Assembly (NCBI RefSeq): GCF_001277345.1
Contig: NZ_LIUT01000001.1
Coordinates: forward strand, 727,507-791,506
Source: Paenibacillus solani
GTDB taxonomy: Bacteria; Bacillota; Bacilli; Paenibacillales; Paenibacillaceae
Reading direction: 5' to 3'
DNA length: 64,000 nucleotides
Shown here: positions 47,678-57,167 of the stretch, piece by piece
How the letters are laid out: each line of letters opens with the position of its first letter
How positions within the stretch are numbered: position 1 is the stretch's first letter
Notes under the pieces: generated by a model
Database searches by the model: none
Told to the model about the DNA's origin: nothing
Seen by the model: only the letters and a program-made list of their open reading frames with translations
Translations under genes and position numbers: made by a program

Positions 47678-48544
47678 TCAATCTGTTCGCAGGGGTGATG
47701 AGAGGGTCTCTTTGCGGTACTGCGACGGGGATCGGCCGACGAGCCGTTTGAATTGACGTGAGAAATAGAGAGAATCGGTGAGTCCGACGGAAGCGGAAAC
47801 CTGCTCGATAGACAAATCGGGACGTTCACGCAGCAGCCGTTTGGACTGGTCGACTCTTAATTTAAGCAGATATGTGATCGGAGTCATGCCCGTTTCCTGC
47901 TTGAAGATTCGGGACAGGTATGCGCGGTTATAACCCAGACTGGTACACATCTGTTCAATCGAGACGGGATGAGCGTATTGGGAAGTCATGTAGTTGATCA
48001 TCTGCTTCACTGTTCGCTGAACTTGAGGTTCCGCCAGTGTTAGTTGGGATGGTCGGTCACTTTGATTCATGATCTCGGCCCAAATTAAATGCAGATACCC
48101 AATTGAGGCTATGTGAGAGCTGTCCTCTCTGGATTGAAAATGGCTCTGTATTAAGGATACATACCGCGGAATGGGATTGTTCTCCACGAGGCGGAGAACA
48201 GGCTTCTCAGGCGTGAGCCCCATACGGTAGACTTCTTCATCAGCTTGCTTCCCATCAAAGGCGACCCAGCGGTAACGCCACGGCTGGGTCGCATCAGATA
48301 CATAGCTGATGATCTGGCCTGGATGGATCAGGAAGCAATCGCCGGGCCCGAGCTGAAACTTATCAGTTTCGGTGCGAAATATGCCATATCCCGATTCAAT
48401 CACATGCAGAAGATAATGATCGAATATCTTTGGCCCCAAGGCATGCTCGGGTGAGGTTTGACTCTCGCCTGCGAAGCGGACATGGAGCCAGCCGCCGCCT
48501 TGCTGTGCTGGGTTGGAAGCAACAGAATAGGTTGGTTTCATCAT
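47678..48544 (-). CDS. AraC-family regulator, probably of the gal operon
   Basis: A 288-residue regulator: N-terminal cupin-like sugar-sensing domain (about residues 40-160) and C-terminal AraC DNA-binding domain with two helix-turn-helix parts, HPVSIEQMCTSLGYNRAYLSRIFKQ and LSIEQVSASVGLTDSLYFSRQFKR. The divergent position next to galK, and a 9-bp direct repeat in the intergenic region, make it a likely activator of galKET; that is inference. ATG 48544 has AAAGGA 6 bases upstream on the minus strand. Confidence 0.9.
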   Translation of the reverse strand: MMKPTYSVASNPAQQGGGWLHVRFAGESQTSPEHALGPKIFDHYLLHVIESGYGIFRTETDKFQLGPGDCFLIHPGQIISYVSDATQPWRYRWVAFDGKQADEEVYRMGLTPEKPVLRLVENNPIPRYVSLIQSHFQSREDSSHIASIGYLHLIWAEIMNQSDRPSQLTLAEPQVQRTVKQMINYMTSQYAHPVSIEQMCTSLGYNRAYLSRIFKQETGMTPITYLLKLRVDQSKRLLRERPDLSIEQVSASVGLTDSLYFSRQFKRLVGRSPSQYRKETLSSPLRTD

Positions 48545-48616
48545 TCATTATCCTTTACAATCAGTTTGGGAAACGATGAGCATGGAATTTATTGTACTCC
48601 CAAAAGTCACATAAAT

Positions 48617-48625
48617 CCATATGTA
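48617..48625 (+). promoter_or_regulatory. CCATATGTA repeat 1, candidate AraC-type operator
   Basis: Nine bases identical to the site at 48686-48694. This copy lies 15 bp upstream of the -35 TTATCA, where activators of this type bind. Confidence 0.4.
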
Positions 48626-48640
48626 GCACACAAGATTTCA

Positions 48641-48669
48641 TTATCAGTTAACGAGATTTTTATTATACT
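48641..48669 (+). promoter_or_regulatory. Promoter of galKET
   Basis: TTATCA (48641-48646), 17-base spacer, TATACT (48664-48669); the -35 is weak, fitting an activator-dependent promoter. Confidence 0.6.
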
Positions 48670-48685
48670 GAAGGCAGTAAAACTA

Positions 48686-48694
48686 CCATATGTA
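48686..48694 (+). promoter_or_regulatory. CCATATGTA repeat 2
   Basis: The second copy of CCATATGTA is at about +10 relative to the predicted start of transcription, 69 bp from copy 1. Confidence 0.35.
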
Positions 48695-48713
48695 CAGGAT
48701 GGAGTGATGGGCA

Positions 48714-49892
48714 GTGTCAACGCAACAGCTTATGGAACTATTCATGGAGAAGCATGGAGAGAGCCGTCACAAGGCACATATCTTTAACGCACCCGGACGC
48801 GTGAACCTGATCGGAGAGCATTTGGATTATAACGGAGGTTATGTGCTTCCCGCAGCATTGGAATTTGGTACAACCTTAATTATAAGAGCGCGTGACGATA
48901 ACAAAGTGAGTTTTTCATCTACCAATATTCCTGATGAGCTAACGATCAGCCTGAAAGAGGACTATGGTTATAGAAGAGATCAATGGACGGATTATCCGGT
49001 TGGTGTCATCGTGGAGCTGAGTAAAATCGGTATTAATCTAAGCAGCGGTTACGACCTGCTCTACCACGGGGATATCCCGAACGGAGCGGGCCTCTCGTCC
49101 TCGGCATCCATCGAAGTTGTTACGGCTTACGGCTTCTTGAAGATGGAAGGCAAGGAGACGGATACAGTTGAGATTGCCAAGCTCTCGCAGCGGGTGGAGA
49201 ACCTGTTCGTCGGCGTTAACTCCGGGATTATGGATCAATTTGCCGTAGCGAACGGTAAGCAGGATCATGCCATTCTGTTAATGTGCGACACGCTGGAGTA
49301 TGAGCTGGTGCCTTTCCGGACCGGAGCTTACAAAATCGTGATTTCCAACACCAATAAACGGCGCGGACTCGTCGATTCCAAATACAATGAACGACGCAGC
49401 GAGTGTGACCGCGCTTTGGAGATTTTGCAGAAGGAGCTGTCGGCGCTGACATATCTTGCTCAACTGAACCCGGATCAATTTGTCACGCTGCAGGACAGCA
49501 TCAAGGATGAAACGGTGAGAAAACGTGCTCAGCACGTCGTAGAGGAAAATCAGCGTGTGCATGATTCCGTGGAGGCCTTGAAGAACGGTGATTTGGAAGC
49601 TTTCGGACAATATATGAATCAGTCCCACGACTCTTTGCGTTATCTGTACGAAGTCACGGGCGATGAACTGGATGCGCTCGTGGAAGAAGCTCAGCGGATA
49701 CCGGGCACGCTCGGTTCCAGAATGACGGGAGCCGGCTTTGGAGGCTGCACGGTATCCCTCGTTCATGAGGATGCGGTGGAACGATTCATCACGGAAGTGG
49801 GGCAGCAGTACCAAGCGAGAACGGGACTGAAAGCCGACTTCTACGTATGTGGTGTAGGTCAAGGTGTGCATGAAGTAAAGGAGGGGAAATAA
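48714..49892 (+). CDS. galK: Galactokinase
   Basis: A 392-residue GHMP-family kinase, phosphorylating galactose at C1 with ATP. Motifs: PGRVNLIGEHLDYNGG (galactose binding, near residue 25), PNGAGLSSSASIEV (phosphate loop, near 120) and GAGFGGCTVSLV (C-terminal). GTG 48714 follows GGAGTGATGG. The stop is one base before galE; the three genes galK, galE and galT form the Leloir operon. Confidence 0.96.
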   Translation: MSTQQLMELFMEKHGESRHKAHIFNAPGRVNLIGEHLDYNGGYVLPAALEFGTTLIIRARDDNKVSFSSTNIPDELTISLKEDYGYRRDQWTDYPVGVIVELSKIGINLSSGYDLLYHGDIPNGAGLSSSASIEVVTAYGFLKMEGKETDTVEIAKLSQRVENLFVGVNSGIMDQFAVANGKQDHAILLMCDTLEYELVPFRTGAYKIVISNTNKRRGLVDSKYNERRSECDRALEILQKELSALTYLAQLNPDQFVTLQDSIKDETVRKRAQHVVEENQRVHDSVEALKNGDLEAFGQYMNQSHDSLRYLYEVTGDELDALVEEAQRIPGTLGSRMTGAGFGGCTVSLVHEDAVERFITEVGQQYQARTGLKADFYVCGVGQGVHEVKEGK

Positions 49893-49893
49893 T

Positions 49894-50883
49894 ATGGCTA
49901 TTTTAGTGACAGGCGGTGCGGGTTATATCGGATCTCACACCGTGGCAGAGCTTTTGGAGCAAGGGGAAGAAGTTGTTGTGATTGACAGTCTGGAGACGGG
50001 GCACCGCGAGGCGCTGCTCGGCGGCAAGCTGTATGTTGGCGACCTTCGGGACAAAGCACTGCTAAAGCAGCTGTTCTCTGAAAACGATATTGATGCTGTT
50101 ATCCATTTTGCCGCAAATTCTCTGGTCGGTGAGAGCATGAAGGATCCGGTGAAATATTACGATAACAACGTATATGGTACGCTGTGTCTGCTGGAAGCTA
50201 TGAATGAAGCGGGTGTTCGCAAAGTCGTCTTTTCGTCAACGGCGGCAACCTACGGGGAGCCCGAAAAGGTGCCAATCGAGGAAACGGATCGGACCCAGCC
50301 GACGAATGTGTACGGGGAAACCAAGCTGATGATGGAGCGGATGATGTCCTGGTTCGATACTGTGCTTGGCGTGAAGTATGTATCCCTTCGTTATTTCAAT
50401 GCAGCCGGATCACATGCCAGCGGAAAAATCGGCGAGGATCACCGGCCGGAGAGCCATCTCATACCGCTTGTGCTGCAAACCGCTTTGAAACAGCGCGACA
50501 GCATTTCAGTGTTTGGTGATGACTACTCAACGCCTGACGGTACGTGTGTCCGTGACTACATCCATGTCAGCGATCTGGCAAACGCTCATCTGCGCGCGGT
50601 TGAGTACCTCCGCCGCGGAGAGTCCAGTAATGTGTTTAACCTCGGCAACGGACTCGGGTTCTCGGTGAAGGAAGTGATTGAGACCTCGAAGCAGGTGACG
50701 GGTGCCGATATTCCGGTTGTCATGGAAGCTCGCCGTGCCGGTGACCCTGCGGTATTGGTGGCGTCATCGGACAAAGCGCGAACGGTTCTCGGATGGACAC
50801 CATCCAGAACGACGCTTGAGGAGATTATCGAGAGCGCATGGAAATGGCACAGCAGCCGTCCGGACGGTTACGGTGACAATTAA
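49894..50883 (+). CDS. galE: UDP-glucose 4-epimerase
   Basis: A 329-residue NAD-dependent epimerase of the short-chain dehydrogenase family. The Rossmann motif GGAGYIGSHTVAEL is at residues 6-19; the catalytic Ser and YxxxK are in SSTAATYGEP and VYGETK. The start ATG 49894 has AAAGGAGGGG upstream. It lies one base after galK's stop; galT starts 19 bases after its own stop. Confidence 0.96.
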   Translation: MAILVTGGAGYIGSHTVAELLEQGEEVVVIDSLETGHREALLGGKLYVGDLRDKALLKQLFSENDIDAVIHFAANSLVGESMKDPVKYYDNNVYGTLCLLEAMNEAGVRKVVFSSTAATYGEPEKVPIEETDRTQPTNVYGETKLMMERMMSWFDTVLGVKYVSLRYFNAAGSHASGKIGEDHRPESHLIPLVLQTALKQRDSISVFGDDYSTPDGTCVRDYIHVSDLANAHLRAVEYLRRGESSNVFNLGNGLGFSVKEVIETSKQVTGADIPVVMEARRAGDPAVLVASSDKARTVLGWTPSRTTLEEIIESAWKWHSSRPDGYGDN

Positions 50884-50902
50884 TCCAAGGGGGACGATGA
50901 CC

Positions 50903-52492
50903 ATGAATGCAGCAACATCAGGAACTCCCGAATCTAAGCAGGTTCTTCATGCGATTGAAATGCTGGTGCGTTTTGCACTTCATAAAGGCTTGATACAGGA
51001 AGCCGATGCCGATTACAGCCGCAATCTGCTGCTGGAGGATTTCGGATTCAGCGAACCGTACGGCGACGAAGTGAACGACCCGATACCGGATGGGCCTCAG
51101 GCCATGCTTGACGTGATGATCGACTATGGGGCAGCGCATGGAATGATCCCAGAGAATGCCGATACGTACCGAGATTTGTTGGACGCCAAGATCATGGGAC
51201 GGCTCATGGCGAGACCTTCGGAAGTCATTGCTCAGTTCCGGACGGTCCAGCAGGAGCAGGGGATCATTGAGGCTACCCGGCAGTTTTACAATCTGTGCAT
51301 CGACTCCAACTATATTCGCATGGATCGTGTAGCCAAAAACGAGTACTGGCAGCATGCCAGCGCATATGGCGATATTGAGATTACCATCAATCTATCCAAG
51401 CCCGAGAAGAGTCCGAAGGAAATCGCCATGGCTAAACTGCTGCCTCCGCCGATCTATCCGAAATGCCAGCTCTGCCGGGAGAACGTGGGTTATGCAGGCA
51501 GGGTCAATCATCCAGCGCGGCAAAACCTGCGCATTATTCCGCTGGAGCTGCACGGAGAACCATGGTTTTTCCAATACTCGCCATATGTTTACTATAACGA
51601 GCATTGCATCGTGTTCCATCATGATCACGTGCCGATGAAGCTGACTAAAGCGACGCTTGCCCGCCTATTGAGCTTTGTTGATGCGTATCCGCATTATTTT
51701 CTTGGATCGAATGCCGATCTCCCGATTGTGGGGGGCTCGATTCTTACGCATGATCATTTTCAAGGAGGGCGTCATACCTTCCCGATTCAGAAAGCGCCGA
51801 AGGTGGCCGGATTTACGCACAGGGATTATCCTGGTGTAACCGCAGCCATCGTGAAATGGCCGATGTCGGTGATCCGGTTATCCTCAAACGACCGAGATTC
51901 GCTGCTTGAATGCGCGAACGGCATTTACGAGGGCTGGAAAACCTACAGCGACCCTTCGGTTGACATTGAGGCCTTTAGCGAAGTGGACGTTGAACGGGTC
52001 CGCCATAATACGGTGACTCCGATTGCCCGCCGTACTGACGAGGGTATCTATGAGATGGATCTGGTTCTGCGGAACAATCGCACGAACGAGCAGCATCCGG
52101 AAGGGATCTTTCATCCTCATCGGGAGATGTTCCACATCAAGAAGGAGAACATCGGCTTGATCGAAGTGATGGGACTGGCGATCCTGCCGGGCAGGCTCAA
52201 GGAAGAACTCGATCAAATCGCCGATATTCTGGCGGGGAACGAGGAGCTGTACGCAAGCAGCAAGGCAGCGGACCATCCGCTAGCAATCCATGGGGACTGG
52301 ATCGAGGAGCTGCGGGGACGGGGAGCAGTCGTGCCGGATAAAGCCGGAGCGATCGAGCTGATTCGCCAGGAAGTCGGCCATAAATTCACGACGATTTTGG
52401 AACATGCCGGGGTGTACAAACAGACTGCAGCAGGACAACAGGCATTCCAGCGATTCCTGACCCATATGGGCTACATCGCAGACGATATATAA
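50903..52492 (+). CDS. galT: UDP-glucose-hexose-1-phosphate uridylyltransferase (GalT family 2)
   Basis: A 529-residue type 2 GalT, the Bacillus/Lactobacillus form rather than the shorter E. coli type. The histidine-containing HDHFQGGRHTF motif is present near residue 285, and cysteines PKCQLCREN in the middle. The frame extends back through galE, but ATG 50903 is chosen since AAGGGGG at 50888-50893 is 9 bases away; ATG 50897 is too close. It completes the Leloir pathway with galK and galE. Confidence 0.93.
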   Translation: MNAATSGTPESKQVLHAIEMLVRFALHKGLIQEADADYSRNLLLEDFGFSEPYGDEVNDPIPDGPQAMLDVMIDYGAAHGMIPENADTYRDLLDAKIMGRLMARPSEVIAQFRTVQQEQGIIEATRQFYNLCIDSNYIRMDRVAKNEYWQHASAYGDIEITINLSKPEKSPKEIAMAKLLPPPIYPKCQLCRENVGYAGRVNHPARQNLRIIPLELHGEPWFFQYSPYVYYNEHCIVFHHDHVPMKLTKATLARLLSFVDAYPHYFLGSNADLPIVGGSILTHDHFQGGRHTFPIQKAPKVAGFTHRDYPGVTAAIVKWPMSVIRLSSNDRDSLLECANGIYEGWKTYSDPSVDIEAFSEVDVERVRHNTVTPIARRTDEGIYEMDLVLRNNRTNEQHPEGIFHPHREMFHIKKENIGLIEVMGLAILPGRLKEELDQIADILAGNEELYASSKAADHPLAIHGDWIEELRGRGAVVPDKAGAIELIRQEVGHKFTTILEHAGVYKQTAAGQQAFQRFLTHMGYIADDI

Positions 52493-52526
52493 TGGGTTAC
52501 GGTTAAACATACCTATTCATAATCCA

Positions 52527-52566
52527 GACAGCCGATCTTTCTCCGGAAGGACGGCTGTTTGTTTTG
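52527..52566 (+). terminator. Terminator of the gal operon
   Basis: ACAGCCG / CGGCTGT stem (7 bp) around a 17-base loop with TCC/GGA inner pairing, then TTGTTTTG. Confidence 0.75.
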
Positions 52567-52646
52567 CATAATGGGAATGGTATAGAATGAAAAAGCACGC
52601 ACAATTGAATATAGATGCGAACAAGAAACGATGGAGGTAATGTGAC

Positions 52647-53810
52647 ATGAGACCTTTTGTCTTTCATAATCCGACTCAGTTGATTTTTGGCAAGGGCAAA
52701 CTGAGCGCTTTAAGCAGTGAAGTCGCCAAATACGGCCGGAATGTTTTGCTGGTGTACGGCGGTGGCAGCATTAAGCGAAGCGGGCTGTACGATCAGGTTA
52801 TTGCATTGCTGAAAGAAGCCAATGCGGTGGTAACAGAGCTTGCCGGGGTGGAACCGAACCCGCGCCTGTCGACGGTCCATAAAGGCGTGGCATTATGCCG
52901 CGAGCATAACATTGATCTTATTTTGGCTGTTGGGGGCGGAAGTGTAATTGACTGCTCCAAGGCCATAGCCGTTGGTGCCAAATATGACGGAGATATGTGG
53001 GATTTCGTAGAGCGCAAAGCCGTTCCGCAAGCGGGTCTCCCGCTTGGAACCGTGCTTACGATGGCTGCAACAGGTTCCGAGATGAACGGCGGGTCCGTCA
53101 TCACGAACGAAGTTACCCAAGAGAAAATGGGCTGGGGAAGCCCTCACGCATATCCTGCATTTTCGATTCTGGACCCCGTCCATACATTCTCCCTTCCGCG
53201 GGATCAGACGGTGTACGGTATCGTGGATATTATGTCTCACGTATTGGAGCACTATTTCCACCAAGATACCAACACACCTGTACAGGACGGCTTCTGTGAA
53301 ACAATTCTTCGCACTGTTATTGATACGGCACCGAAGCTGGTTGAGGATCTGGAGAATTATGAACTCCGCGAGACGGTCATGTACTGCGGAACAATGGCAC
53401 TGAACGGCATGATCAACATGGGGATGGCAGGAGACTGGGGAACCCATAATATTGAGCATGCGGTATCTGCCGTCTACGATATTCCGCATGGCGGCGGACT
53501 GGCGATTCTGTTCCCGAATTGGATGAAATATAATCTGAAGTCGGATCCACAGCGTTTCAAATCGCTTGCCGTGAACGTATTCGGAATTGACCCTGCAGGA
53601 AAAAGCGATGAAGCCATCGGATTGGAAGGAATCGATGCCCTTCATCGCTTCTGGACTTCCATCGGTGCGCCGAGCACTCTGGGAGATTACAATATCGATG
53701 ATAGTCAGATCGAAGCTATGGCTGATAAAGCGATGCGATTTGGTCCTTTTGGCAACTTCCGTAAGCTGCAGCGTGATGACGTTGTGGAGATTTATAAAAT
53801 GTCGTTATAA
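52647..53810 (+). CDS. Iron-containing alcohol dehydrogenase (YugJ/butanol dehydrogenase type)
   Basis: A 387-residue group III alcohol dehydrogenase. NAD(P) binding: [10 protein letters not shown] (about 38-47) and [16 protein letters not shown] (about 95-110). Metal ligands: [11 protein letters not shown] and [18 protein letters not shown], with the conserved His residues. It is similar to butanol dehydrogenases of Clostridium and YugJ/YugK of Bacillus; the natural substrate is uncertain. ATG 52647 has GGAGG 10 bases upstream. It is monocistronic, between the terminators at 52527 and 53853. Confidence 0.92.
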   Translation: MRPFVFHNPTQLIFGKGKLSALSSEVAKYGRNVLLVYGGGSIKRSGLYDQVIALLKEANAVVTELAGVEPNPRLSTVHKGVALCREHNIDLILAVGGGSVIDCSKAIAVGAKYDGDMWDFVERKAVPQAGLPLGTVLTMAATGSEMNGGSVITNEVTQEKMGWGSPHAYPAFSILDPVHTFSLPRDQTVYGIVDIMSHVLEHYFHQDTNTPVQDGFCETILRTVIDTAPKLVEDLENYELRETVMYCGTMALNGMINMGMAGDWGTHNIEHAVSAVYDIPHGGGLAILFPNWMKYNLKSDPQRFKSLAVNVFGIDPAGKSDEAIGLEGIDALHRFWTSIGAPSTLGDYNIDDSQIEAMADKAMRFGPFGNFRKLQRDDVVEIYKMSL

Positions 53811-53852
53811 GGGTTGTCCTGTCGTGTTAAGACAAGGTGTAGCCATGATTTT

Positions 53853-53887
53853 AAGCCTACCGGTTGATACCGTGCAGGCTTTTTTAA
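53853..53887 (+). terminator. Terminator after the alcohol dehydrogenase gene
   Basis: AGCCT / AGGCT with inner CGGT / ACCG, followed by TTTTTT. Confidence 0.75.
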
Positions 53888-53941
53888 TGCGGTGCCGAAT
53901 ATAGATTATGAAGAGATTTTCATAAGTTTGAGGCAAATAAT

Positions 53942-53968
53942 TGAAACTTTAGCAAACATTTTGCCGTA
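53942..53968 (+). promoter_or_regulatory. SigW-type ECF promoter upstream of nfeD-floT
   Basis: TGAAAC (53942-53947), 17-base spacer, CGTA (53965-53968): the hallmark pair of SigW/ECF promoters. In B. subtilis the homologous yuaF-floT operon is in the SigW regulon, which fits. Confidence 0.65.
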
Positions 53969-54012
53969 TTACTTGTTATACACAGTAAGGAATTCCAGAG
54001 GAGGCAATCAAC

Positions 54013-54546
54013 ATGGAAGCGTTATATTGGGGCTGTCTGATCGGAGGCGTGATCTTTGCCATCGTAACCGTGGTGCTTGGAGACATTCTTAGCTCTGCAC
54101 TTGATGGATTGCTGGATTTTTTGTCAGTGGATTTTCTCAATCCGGTCGTGATCGCCGGAGGAATCACCGTCTTTGGCGGAGCCGGAATCATGCTGACGAA
54201 ATACACGGAATTGACGACAGGTGCCCATGTAACGCTTTCTGTGTTAGCAGCTATCGTCATTTCGATTCTCGTCTACTTCGGATATGTTAAACCGATGGAG
54301 AACAGCGAGAATTCGACGGGCTTCTCCATTAAGGAGCTGGCGGGCAGGATCGGTGTCGTCACCGTACCGCTTCCTGCAGAAGGATATGGTGAAGTGATGG
54401 TCAAGATTGGTGCAGGCAATACTATGCATATCGCGTCAAGCTTTGATCACCAGAATCTTCCCGCAGGTGTCCGCGTGGTGGTTGTCGATGTGGTTGAAGG
54501 TGTCCTGAGAGTGTCCGAACTGGAAGAACGAATAGGAGAGGGTTGA
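54013..54546 (+). CDS. NfeD-like membrane protein (YuaF-like)
   Basis: A 177-residue protein with about three membrane segments (residues 5-25, 43-60 and 72-92) and a C-terminal NfeD OB-fold domain (about 105-175, LAGRIGVVTVPLPAEGYGEVMVK). NfeD proteins are partners of flotillins in membrane microdomains. ATG 54013 has GAGGAGG 8 bases upstream. It ends four bases before floT. The SigW-like promoter precedes it, so the pair may respond to envelope stress. Confidence 0.87.
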   Translation: MEALYWGCLIGGVIFAIVTVVLGDILSSALDGLLDFLSVDFLNPVVIAGGITVFGGAGIMLTKYTELTTGAHVTLSVLAAIVISILVYFGYVKPMENSENSTGFSIKELAGRIGVVTVPLPAEGYGEVMVKIGAGNTMHIASSFDHQNLPAGVRVVVVDVVEGVLRVSELEERIGEG

Positions 54547-54550
54547 TTCA

Positions 54551-56080
54551 ATGCCAGAGTACTTAGTAATTCCGTCGATTGTTGTAGGTGTCATTGTCGT
54601 GTTGGGACTTGCGTTCTGGGCCCGTTACAAAACGGTGAGTCCGGATGAAGCAATGATCGTAACCGGTTCTTTTTTGGGAAGCAAAAACTTATCGGAGGAT
54701 GAATCCGGCCGGAAAATCAAAATCGTTCGCGGCGGTGGTGCTTTTATTCTTCCCGTATTTCAGCGTTCCGAATTCGTATCACTCTTATCTCATAAACTGG
54801 ATGTTATGACCCCAGAAGTGTACACAGAGCAAGGTGTGCCGGTTATGGCAGACGGGGTAGCCATCATTAAAGTGGGAAGCTCGATCGAAGACGTGGCCAC
54901 TGCAGCCGAGCAATTTATGGGCAAACCGATTGAAGCTCTGAAGGGTGAAGCACAGGAGGTGCTGGAAGGCCATCTGCGCGCCATTCTCGGTTCCATGACG
55001 GTAGAAGAGGTATATCGAAACCGCGATAAGTTCGCGCAGGAAGTTCAAGGTGTCGCCGCTAGAGATCTGAAGAAGATGGGTCTGCAGATCGTTTCCTTTA
55101 CCATCAAGGATGTTCGCGATAAGCACGGATATTTGGAAGCGCTCGGTAAACCGCGGATCGCTACGGTCAAGCGGGATGCAGAGATTGCTGAAGCGGAAGC
55201 AGTGCGCGATGCGCGGATTCAGAAAGCACGTGCCGAAGAAGAAGGACAGAAGGCCGAGGTTATACGGGATACCAATATCGCGGAAGCCGAGAAGGAGCGC
55301 GAGCTGAAGGTCGCGTCCTTTAAGAAAGAACAGGATACGGCAAAGGCCGAAGCGGACCAAGCCTACCATATCCAGGAAGCCCGAGCCAGACAAACGGCGG
55401 TTGAGGAGCAGATGAAGGTTGAGCTGGTTCGTAAGGAACGCGAAATCGACCTGCAGGAAAAAGAAATCATGATTCGAGAGAAGCAGTACGACGCCGACGT
55501 GAAGAAGAAGGCCGAAGCGGATCGTTATTCTGTGGAGCAGGCGGCCGAAGCGGATAAGGCCCGCAAGATGCGCGAAGCCGATGCTCTGCAGTACTCGATC
55601 GAAACCCAGGCCAAAGCGTCTGCCGAACAGAAACGTCTGGATGGTCTGGCGGTTGCGGATGCCGAGCGTGCGAAAGGTACGGCCGAGGCAGAAGTTATCC
55701 GCCTGCGTGGTATTGCTGAAGCCGATGCCAAGGAGAAACTTGCCGAGGCGTTCCAGAAGTTTGGAGAAGCTGCGGTGCTTGATATCATTGTGAAAATGCT
55801 GCCTGAGCTTGCGGGCAAGATTGCTCAGCCGATTTCGTCCATCGAGAAGCTGACTGTCGTTGATACAGGCAAAGGTGAAGGGGCAGCTCGCGTGAGCAAT
55901 TATGTGACAGAGCTGATGTCGACTGCGCCTGAAATGCTGAAGAGTGTGTCCGGGATTGATGTGGAGGAGCTCATTAAAGGTCTGACGACCAAAAAATCAG
56001 CCCCAGCCCAACAACCGGTGGCTGTTGAGCAGGAGCTGGTAAGGGTACCCGTAGAAGCTAGCGCCGCCAAGGAAGAGTAG
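54551..56080 (+). CDS. floT: Flotillin-like protein FloT
   Basis: A 509-residue SPFH/flotillin protein. An N-terminal membrane helix (about residues 5-23) is followed by the SPFH domain (KTVSPDEAMIVTG to about 200) and a long Glu/Ala-rich coiled coil (EIAEAEAVRDARIQKARAEE and later repeats, about 215-410). The C-terminus is Ala/Val/Pro-rich. It scaffolds functional membrane microdomains. AGGAGAGG precedes ATG 54551. Encoded in one operon with the NfeD protein. Confidence 0.94.
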   Translation: MPEYLVIPSIVVGVIVVLGLAFWARYKTVSPDEAMIVTGSFLGSKNLSEDESGRKIKIVRGGGAFILPVFQRSEFVSLLSHKLDVMTPEVYTEQGVPVMADGVAIIKVGSSIEDVATAAEQFMGKPIEALKGEAQEVLEGHLRAILGSMTVEEVYRNRDKFAQEVQGVAARDLKKMGLQIVSFTIKDVRDKHGYLEALGKPRIATVKRDAEIAEAEAVRDARIQKARAEEEGQKAEVIRDTNIAEAEKERELKVASFKKEQDTAKAEADQAYHIQEARARQTAVEEQMKVELVRKEREIDLQEKEIMIREKQYDADVKKKAEADRYSVEQAAEADKARKMREADALQYSIETQAKASAEQKRLDGLAVADAERAKGTAEAEVIRLRGIAEADAKEKLAEAFQKFGEAAVLDIIVKMLPELAGKIAQPISSIEKLTVVDTGKGEGAARVSNYVTELMSTAPEMLKSVSGIDVEELIKGLTTKKSAPAQQPVAVEQELVRVPVEASAAKEE

Positions 56081-56189
56081 ATACCAGCAGCAGCGGGAGA
56101 GGTGCGATTCATACGATGGTTTTTGCCGTGCTCCCATATTTCTGATAAGATATCCGAGTATACGTGTATGAATCAAAAGAGGTGCGAAT

Positions 56190-57041
56190 GTGAGCAGCTT
56201 ACAAGTGGCTAAAGTGTTGAACAATAATGTAATCATAGCGAATCATCCTCTACACGGCGAGGTTGTTGTTATCGGAAAGGGCATCGGCTTTAACCGCAAG
56301 ACCAAGGATCGCATCCCCGATTCGGCTGCCGAGAAAATGTTCATTTTGACGAAACCGGAGGAGCAGGAGCAATATAAACAGTTGGTCCCTCACATCGATG
56401 AGAAGCTGATTGAAGCAATGAATGATATCATTCTAAATGCCGTCAAATCCAGCGATGCTCCTCTAAACGAGCATATCCACATAGCATTGACCGATCATAT
56501 TGCATTTGCGATTAAGCGTCATGCGCAGGGACTCTATATTCATAATCCTTTTTTATATGAAACCCGTGAGATGTATCCTGAAGCGTATGAGATGGCAGAG
56601 TATGCTGTGGATACGATTCGAGAGAAGCTGGGGGTTGACCTGGGTGAGGAAGAAATCGGGTTCATCGCCCTTCATTTTCATAGTGCGCTCACGAACCAAC
56701 ACATTTCGGAGGTTCGCAAGCATTCCGAGCTGATCGCGGATCTGGTACATACCGTCGAACAGCAGTTGGATTTCACCATACCCAGGGACACGCTGGATTA
56801 CTCTCGCTTGCTGACACATCTTCGGTTTGCCATAGAGCGGGTTAGGCGAGGTGAAGCGGTAACTGAGATAAGTTCCCTTGATGGTCTGCTGAAACGGGAA
56901 TATCCTGAGATTTATTCTTTGGCATGGAAGTTGACGAAGATCATGGAGCAGCGGTTGAAGAAGCCCGTATATCCCGCGGAGGCCGGTTATTTGACCATTC
57001 ACTTGGAGCGGCTGGTCCAGCGCAAAGAGCAAAACGATTAA
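56190..57041 (+). CDS. glcT: Transcription antiterminator GlcT (BglG/SacY family)
   Basis: A 283-residue RNA-binding antiterminator. The CAT RNA-binding domain (about 1-60, VAKVLNNNVIIA and GKGIGFNRK) is followed by two PRD domains (about 70-170 with EIGFIALHFHSA; about 175-280 with AGYLTIHLERL). In B. subtilis GlcT, phosphorylation by PtsG EIIB on PRD1 inactivates it and glucose relieves this. GTG 56190 has GAGGTG 5 bases upstream. It precedes a RAT and ptsG-like gene. Confidence 0.93.
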   Translation: MSSLQVAKVLNNNVIIANHPLHGEVVVIGKGIGFNRKTKDRIPDSAAEKMFILTKPEEQEQYKQLVPHIDEKLIEAMNDIILNAVKSSDAPLNEHIHIALTDHIAFAIKRHAQGLYIHNPFLYETREMYPEAYEMAEYAVDTIREKLGVDLGEEEIGFIALHFHSALTNQHISEVRKHSELIADLVHTVEQQLDFTIPRDTLDYSRLLTHLRFAIERVRRGEAVTEISSLDGLLKREYPEIYSLAWKLTKIMEQRLKKPVYPAEAGYLTIHLERLVQRKEQND

Positions 57042-57074
57042 ATGTGAAGATTTTATTAAGCCCCTTATATGTGG

Positions 57075-57103
57075 TTGCATCGCTAAATGAACGATGTTAC
57101 AAT
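57075..57103 (+). promoter_or_regulatory. SigA promoter of the ptsG-ptsH-ptsI leader
   Basis: TTGCAT (57075-57080), 17-base spacer, TACAAT (57098-57103). Start near 57110, giving a 216-base leader. Confidence 0.75.
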
Positions 57104-57133
57104 ACGATCAGTAATGAATCATACAACAGCAAA

Positions 57134-57167
57134 TGAAACGTGTAACTGATTCGATCAGGCATGAGTA
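57134..57167 (+). promoter_or_regulatory. Ribonucleic antiterminator (RAT) for GlcT
   Basis: The sequence ACGTGTAACTGATTCGATCAG folds as CTGAT-TCG-ATCAG with the asymmetric loops of RAT elements and runs on into GGCATGAGT. Its 3' part overlaps the left arm of the terminator (57157-57167), so RAT and terminator exclude each other. Confidence 0.85.

Noticed and set aside
50702..50902. N-terminal extension of the galT frame into galE
   Set aside because: The extension overlaps the galE end and has no SD; ATG 50903 has AAGGGGG at the right distance.
52893..53645. 250-codon ORF opposite the alcohol dehydrogenase gene
   Set aside because: Antisense shadow with no SD or recognisable motif.
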